9,194 bases of DNA from Candidatus Izemoplasma sp. (lineage in GTDB: Bacteria; Bacillota_I; Bacilli_A; Izemoplasmatales; Izemoplasmataceae): the NCBI GenBank assembly GCA_029939615.1, contig JAOZSP010000052.1:1-9194 (forward strand), written 5' to 3'. Under the pieces are notes generated by a model that saw nothing but the letters and a program-made list of their open reading frames with translations, searched no databases and had not been told where the DNA came from. Of the stretch, positions 5,697 to 9,194 are shown in pieces. Position 1 is the stretch's first letter, and every line of letters begins with the position of its first letter. Position numbers and translations under genes: made by a program.

Positions 5697-7427
5697 TTAC
5701 AATTTATTTTCAATCATATTCTTAATCACTTTTAAATCTAATTTTGGTATTCTATCATATGTTAGAAGACCGTTAATTTCTTGTTCAACATCTGTTAACT
5801 GTGTATAACAAAATCCTTGAACAAAACTTGATTCAAAAATAGGTTTTATTACGTTACCTAATCTCAGTTCAAAATCACTATTGTTCCCTGCATTAGAGTA
5901 TCCCCAGCCTTTTTGGCCGTTTTTTTGATATGATATTCCTCCAAATTCAGTTACTAATATCGGTTCGCCTTTATACTCATAGCCTTTATTATATAATGGT
6001 TTATACCCTGGTTTTGAATTCAACAATAAGTCTATTGAACTATATCTCTCTTTTAATACATCATATTTGCTTTCATAATCGTGGACAGTTAACATATCCG
6101 TTTTAGAGTGTTCCCATCCATCATTTGATATAACAATTCTTGAATCATCTATTTTTTTAGTCAAATAATACATTTCATCTAAAAAATCAATTTGTTGTTG
6201 TGAGTTTTCTAGATTTGGTGTTCCCCATGATTCATTCATTGGAACCCAGGCAACAATACATGGATGATTATAATCCCTGTTCATCGCAGATTTCCATTCA
6301 CTCTTAAGATTTTTTTTACTTCTTGCACTAAAACTATATGCACTGGGTAATTCTTCCCAAACTAACAATCCATATTTATCCGCAAAGTACAAATATCTCT
6401 CTTCCTCAATTTTCTGATGTTTTCTAACTCCATTAAATCCCATACTCTTAGTAAGAACTATGTCTTGAATTAAATCTTTATCTGTTGGTGCAGTTAGAAG
6501 AGAAGTTGGGTAATAACCTTGATCTAATATAAGTTTCATGTAGTAATCCTTATTATTTAATTTCACTCTATTATTATCAATTGAAATTTTTCTCATTCCA
6601 AAATATGAAATTACTGAATCAACGATATTTAGTTTATTATACACATAAAACTCAATATCAAATAGATTAGGACTTTCCGGACTCCAAATATACTCATCAA
6701 ATTTTTTTAAGGAACTCAAATCGAAAACTTGTTCAAAAGAATCACTTACAATATCAGTCGTATCTTCAACAATAATTTCATTTTTAAATTTAATTATTGT
6801 TCTTATACAATGATTTTCTTTTACAAGTGATAATTGATAAGAAACTTGTAGTTTCTTATCATCTAATAGAGGTAACATTTTTACATCTTTTAAGTGAATA
6901 TCATTAACTTCTTCAAGCCACACAGACTGCCAAATACCTGATGTTCTTGTATAGTATATACTTTCAGATTCTTTTTTCCAGTATTGTTTCCCTCTAGGCA
7001 TCTCCAAATCTTCCATATCATCATAAACTCTCAGAGTTAGATGATTCACTTTTCCTATAATAATATACTCTGAAATATCAACATGAAAAGAAATATTTCC
7101 ACCAGTATGCATTAAAGCTAAATCCCCATTTACATATATATTACATTTATAATCTACAGCACCAAAATGCAGTATGATCTTTTTATGATAATCATTGAGA
7201 GTAAATTCACGATGATACCAAATAATCTTATGTACTTCTTTTGTATTTATCCCACTCAGCTCACTCTCATAGCAAAATGGCACGACTATTTTCAAGTCAG
7301 TCTTTAAATCTTGATTCCATTTTTCAGATAATCCAATATCAGAATCATCAAAGGAAAAATCCCATAATCCATTTAAGTCTTGCCAGTTATCTCTTTTAAA
7401 CTGCGGGCGTGGATACCCTCTGTCCAT
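5697..7427 (-). CDS. Glycoside hydrolase family 2 enzyme, cytoplasmic (beta-galactosidase/beta-glucuronidase type)
   Basis: This 576-residue protein has the three core domains of GH2. These are an N-terminal jelly-roll sugar-binding domain (about 10-175, with DLNGLWDFSFDD at 17-28 and TSGIWQSVWLE at 162-172), an Ig-like domain (about 176-280) and a catalytic TIM barrel (about 285-570). The expected acid/base is E399 in WVPMNESWG (394-402) and the nucleophile E494 in VTEFGG (492-497); both are intact, so a retaining exo-glycosidase is expected. It is much shorter than LacZ, lacking the extra C-terminal domains, and has no signal peptide, so it acts in the cytoplasm. The substrate cannot be read from sequence: beta-galactoside, beta-glucuronide, beta-mannoside and others occur in GH2. 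The ATG has AGGAGG with a 7-nt spacer, placed immediately after the stop codon of the MalG-type permease, so the enzyme is made together with the importer and probably cleaves the imported glycoside. Confidence 0.92.
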   Translation of the reverse strand: MDRGYPRPQFKRDNWQDLNGLWDFSFDDSDIGLSEKWNQDLKTDLKIVVPFCYESELSGINTKEVHKIIWYHREFTLNDYHKKIILHFGAVDYKCNIYVNGDLALMHTGGNISFHVDISEYIIIGKVNHLTLRVYDDMEDLEMPRGKQYWKKESESIYYTRTSGIWQSVWLEEVNDIHLKDVKMLPLLDDKKLQVSYQLSLVKENHCIRTIIKFKNEIIVEDTTDIVSDSFEQVFDLSSLKKFDEYIWSPESPNLFDIEFYVYNKLNIVDSVISYFGMRKISIDNNRVKLNNKDYYMKLILDQGYYPTSLLTAPTDKDLIQDIVLTKSMGFNGVRKHQKIEEERYLYFADKYGLLVWEELPSAYSFSARSKKNLKSEWKSAMNRDYNHPCIVAWVPMNESWGTPNLENSQQQIDFLDEMYYLTKKIDDSRIVISNDGWEHSKTDMLTVHDYESKYDVLKERYSSIDLLLNSKPGYKPLYNKGYEYKGEPILVTEFGGISYQKNGQKGWGYSNAGNNSDFELRLGNVIKPIFESSFVQGFCYTQLTDVEQEINGLLTYDRIPKLDLKVIKNMIENKL

Positions 7428-7440
7428 ATAAATTCCTCCT

Positions 7441-8280
7441 CTAGTTCTTAATTCCAGACATCATAATTCCTTTTACAAAGAATCTTTGTGTAACCATAAA
7501 CAAGGCCAATACTGGAATAATAGATATCACAGTAGCTGCCATTAATCTTGAATAGTAAATATTGTAATTTCCTTGCATAAGAGCTAGTCCTACTGGCAAG
7601 GTGCGATATGTATCACTATTTAAAACAATTAGCGGCCATAAATAATCATTCCAATTACCCATAAAGGCAAACAATGCGACAACTATTAAAACTGGTTTAG
7701 CTAAAGGTATTACTATTCTTAAATATATTTGAAAATGATTAGCTCCATCAATTTTAGCCGATTCAATTAAGTCTTTAGGGATATTTAAGAAGAATTGTCT
7801 TAATAAGAAAATTCCAAATACTCCACCAAGACCAGGAATAATTAGTGATTGTATTTTATCAAGCCAATCAAATTTAATCATAATTGAATACAAAGGGATT
7901 AAATTCATTACTGCCGGAATCATCATTGTTGCAATTAACGCCCAAAAGATTTTATCACGGTGTTTGAACTTTAAAACTCCATATCCATAAGCAGCTAAAC
8001 TTGCAATTATGAGATATAACAAAGTGTGTGCTCCAGCTGCCATAAAACTATTTGTTATGTAGTGCAAAATATTGTTATTTGTATCTGTAAAGATGAACTT
8101 ATAACTTTCAAAAGTAAATTCTTTTGGAAAAAGATTTAATCCTCCAGATACAGCTTCTATCTCCGTCTTGAATGATGTGCTAATTACCCAAAATATTGGC
8201 ATCAACCAAAAGAAGGAAATTATGCTTAAGATAATAAAACTAGTTCTTTTTTGCTTCTTTTCTACTGCTTTAATAGCCAT
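7441..8280 (-). CDS. Carbohydrate ABC transporter permease, MalG type
   Basis: This 279-residue integral membrane protein belongs to the CUT1 sugar importer permeases (MalG/LacG/AraQ-like). About six membrane segments are visible, near residues 12-34, 73-97, 110-132, 145-165, 194-217 and 247-266. The cytoplasmic EAA loop that docks on the ATPase is at ESAKIDGANHFQ (173-184), with the conserved G179 and the IP pair at 191-192. The C-terminal GIMMSGIKN resembles the KG(L/I)TAGAVK-like end of this family. It would form a heterodimer with the MalF-type permease encoded just upstream. The start ATG lies 4 bp after that gene's stop, so translation is probably coupled. Sequence does not reveal the sugar; the linked GH2 gene suggests a beta-linked glycoside or oligosaccharide. 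Confidence 0.93.
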   Translation of the reverse strand: MAIKAVEKKQKRTSFIILSIISFFWLMPIFWVISTSFKTEIEAVSGGLNLFPKEFTFESYKFIFTDTNNNILHYITNSFMAAGAHTLLYLIIASLAAYGYGVLKFKHRDKIFWALIATMMIPAVMNLIPLYSIMIKFDWLDKIQSLIIPGLGGVFGIFLLRQFFLNIPKDLIESAKIDGANHFQIYLRIVIPLAKPVLIVVALFAFMGNWNDYLWPLIVLNSDTYRTLPVGLALMQGNYNIYYSRLMAATVISIIPVLALFMVTQRFFVKGIMMSGIKN

Positions 8281-8284
8281 ATTA

Positions 8285-8291
8285 TCACCCT
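8285..8291 (-). promoter_or_regulatory. Ribosome binding site overlapping the upstream stop codon (translational coupling)
   Basis: The minus strand reads AGGGTGA from 8291 to 8285. It serves as Shine-Dalgarno sequence for the MalG-type permease (ATG at 8280-8278) and includes the TGA stop of the MalF-type permease. Ribosomes ending the first gene would be placed directly at the second, fitting equal production of the two halves of a membrane heterodimer. Confidence 0.6.
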
Positions 8292-9190
8292 AACCTTTTT
8301 ATTATTTTTGATTGAATAATACTAATTGATATCATAATAATACCAAGGCATACAGCCATTGCTGTAGCTATCCCAGGATTAGGTCTTCCGCCACCAAAAG
8401 CAATTTCTCTAATGTACATCATTAATACTTTAGTTGTTTCAGTAGGACCTCCACCTGTTGCTAGTTGTGGTTGCCCAAAGACATTAAACGATGCTAAAGT
8501 TGTCATTATTGTTATATAAATTAAAGGATTTTTCAAACTAGGAATTGTAATATAAAAGAACTTTTGAAATATATTTGCTCCTGCAACTTCTGCTGCTTCA
8601 TATAAATTCCCAGGTATTTCCTTTAACGCTGCTGTAAAAATAATCATATTTGCACCTATAGTCCACCATACCGTCATGATAACTAATGAAACCCATGCAT
8701 AAGGTTGATCTCCAAGCCAAGGAATATTCCCAAATCCAACTTCATTTAATGTAAGGTTTAAGATACCAACATTAGTATTTAATACCCATTTCCAAATAAG
8801 AACAAGCGTAGATATACTTAGTAAAGATGGTAAAAAGAAGACACCTCTAAACACTTTGTACCCTTTTGGTTCTACATTAATAAGCATAGCAAAAAGCATA
8901 GGAATCCCTACTAATAAAGGAACACTTATTATTACAAAAGTAAAAGTATTTTTAAGTCCATTCCAGAAGTACTTATAGTAAATACTTTCTTGATCAAATA
9001 ATATTGAATTAAAATTATCAAATCCAACATATTCACGCATATCTGGAAAAAACATATTCCAATTATATAAACTGATTACAATCCCATAAAAGAATGGGAG
9101 AATAAAAAATAGTAAGAATATTATTAGATGAGGTGCAATAAATAAAAGTGGAAAATACTTCTTAAATCTATTAGCGACCGAGTGCTGCAT
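8285..9190 (-). CDS. Carbohydrate ABC transporter permease, MalF type (start near window edge)
   Basis: This is a CUT1-family sugar importer permease of 301 residues, within the usual 290-310 range. Membrane segments are visible near 13-38, 80-105, 115-137, 163-187, 221-240 and 275-295. The EAA loop is YEAAEVAGANIFQ (197-209), with G204 and the IP pair at 216-217 intact. Family hallmarks include VFFLPSLLS near 117 and the ATGGGPTETT loop (244-253). It pairs with the MalG-type protein encoded 4 bp downstream. The ATG at 9190-9188 gives a plausible short cytoplasmic N-terminus, but only 4 bases lie upstream and the frame stays open to the edge, so an earlier start cannot be excluded and no ribosome binding site can be seen. 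A solute-binding protein gene is expected upstream of it, outside the window. Confidence 0.92.
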   Translation of the reverse strand: MQHSVANRFKKYFPLLFIAPHLIIFLLFFILPFFYGIVISLYNWNMFFPDMREYVGFDNFNSILFDQESIYYKYFWNGLKNTFTFVIISVPLLVGIPMLFAMLINVEPKGYKVFRGVFFLPSLLSISTLVLIWKWVLNTNVGILNLTLNEVGFGNIPWLGDQPYAWVSLVIMTVWWTIGANMIIFTAALKEIPGNLYEAAEVAGANIFQKFFYITIPSLKNPLIYITIMTTLASFNVFGQPQLATGGGPTETTKVLMMYIREIAFGGGRPNPGIATAMAVCLGIIMISISIIQSKIIKRLG

Positions 9191-9194
9191 TCGT

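Noticed and set aside
1..9194. Recoded genetic code (TGA as tryptophan), as in Mycoplasma or Spiroplasma
   Set aside because: The tryptophan codons checked are TGG, all long frames remain open under the standard code, and TGA ends the MalF-type gene exactly at the ribosome binding site of the next gene.

Overview
The window is AT-rich and has no sign of a TGA-for-tryptophan code: the tryptophans checked are TGG, and TGA ends the MalF-type gene. Low GC, strong AGGAGG-type ribosome binding sites, extended -10 promoters, a BspA-type leucine-rich-repeat lipoprotein with a Listeria/Bacteroides repeat domain, and MalF/MalG sugar permeases together suggest a low-GC Gram-positive lineage. A standard-code Tenericutes relative (Acholeplasma, Izemoplasma or Haloplasma-like) or a deep Bacillota lineage fits best. 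This placement is inference from style, not from a marker gene.

All seven genes lie on the minus strand, so transcription runs from right to left. The right part (about 5629-9190) is the downstream end of a carbohydrate-uptake operon. A MalF-type permease (8285-9190) is followed 4 bp later by a MalG-type permease (7441-8280), and 13 bp later by a cytoplasmic glycoside hydrolase family 2 enzyme (5697-7427). A rho-independent terminator follows at 5629-5660. The solute-binding protein is presumably upstream, past the right edge. No ABC ATPase is visible.

The middle and left part (153-5593) looks like a separate three-gene transcription unit with its own extended -10 promoter (5585-5593). It starts with a leader of about 60 nt that contains a weak attenuator-like hairpin plus U-run. 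The genes are a secreted BspA-type LRR lipoprotein (3898-5517), a 975-residue protein with an N-terminal GNAT acetyltransferase domain fused to more than 800 residues of mostly beta-strand sequence (945-3872), and a DUF2161 putative PD-(D/E)XK phosphodiesterase (174-905). A perfect stem-loop at 153-175 ends the unit and overlaps the last stop codon. This terminator and the one at 5629-5660 share a 14-base core.

At the far left edge is the first 25 codons of what looks like rsgA (ribosome-maturation GTPase), with a TTG start, a strong ribosome binding site and its own extended -10 promoter.

The ABC transporter and GH2 enzyme make a simple working model: import of an oligosaccharide or glycoside, then hydrolysis in the cytoplasm. 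The most unusual item is the GNAT/beta-sandwich fusion. Its C-terminal part resembles galactose-mutarotase-like sandwiches, and it is co-transcribed with a surface lipoprotein and a putative nuclease-fold protein. I see no tRNA, rRNA, CRISPR array, insertion sequence or prophage gene. No gene-free stretch reaches 300 bp; the longest is 5518-5696.
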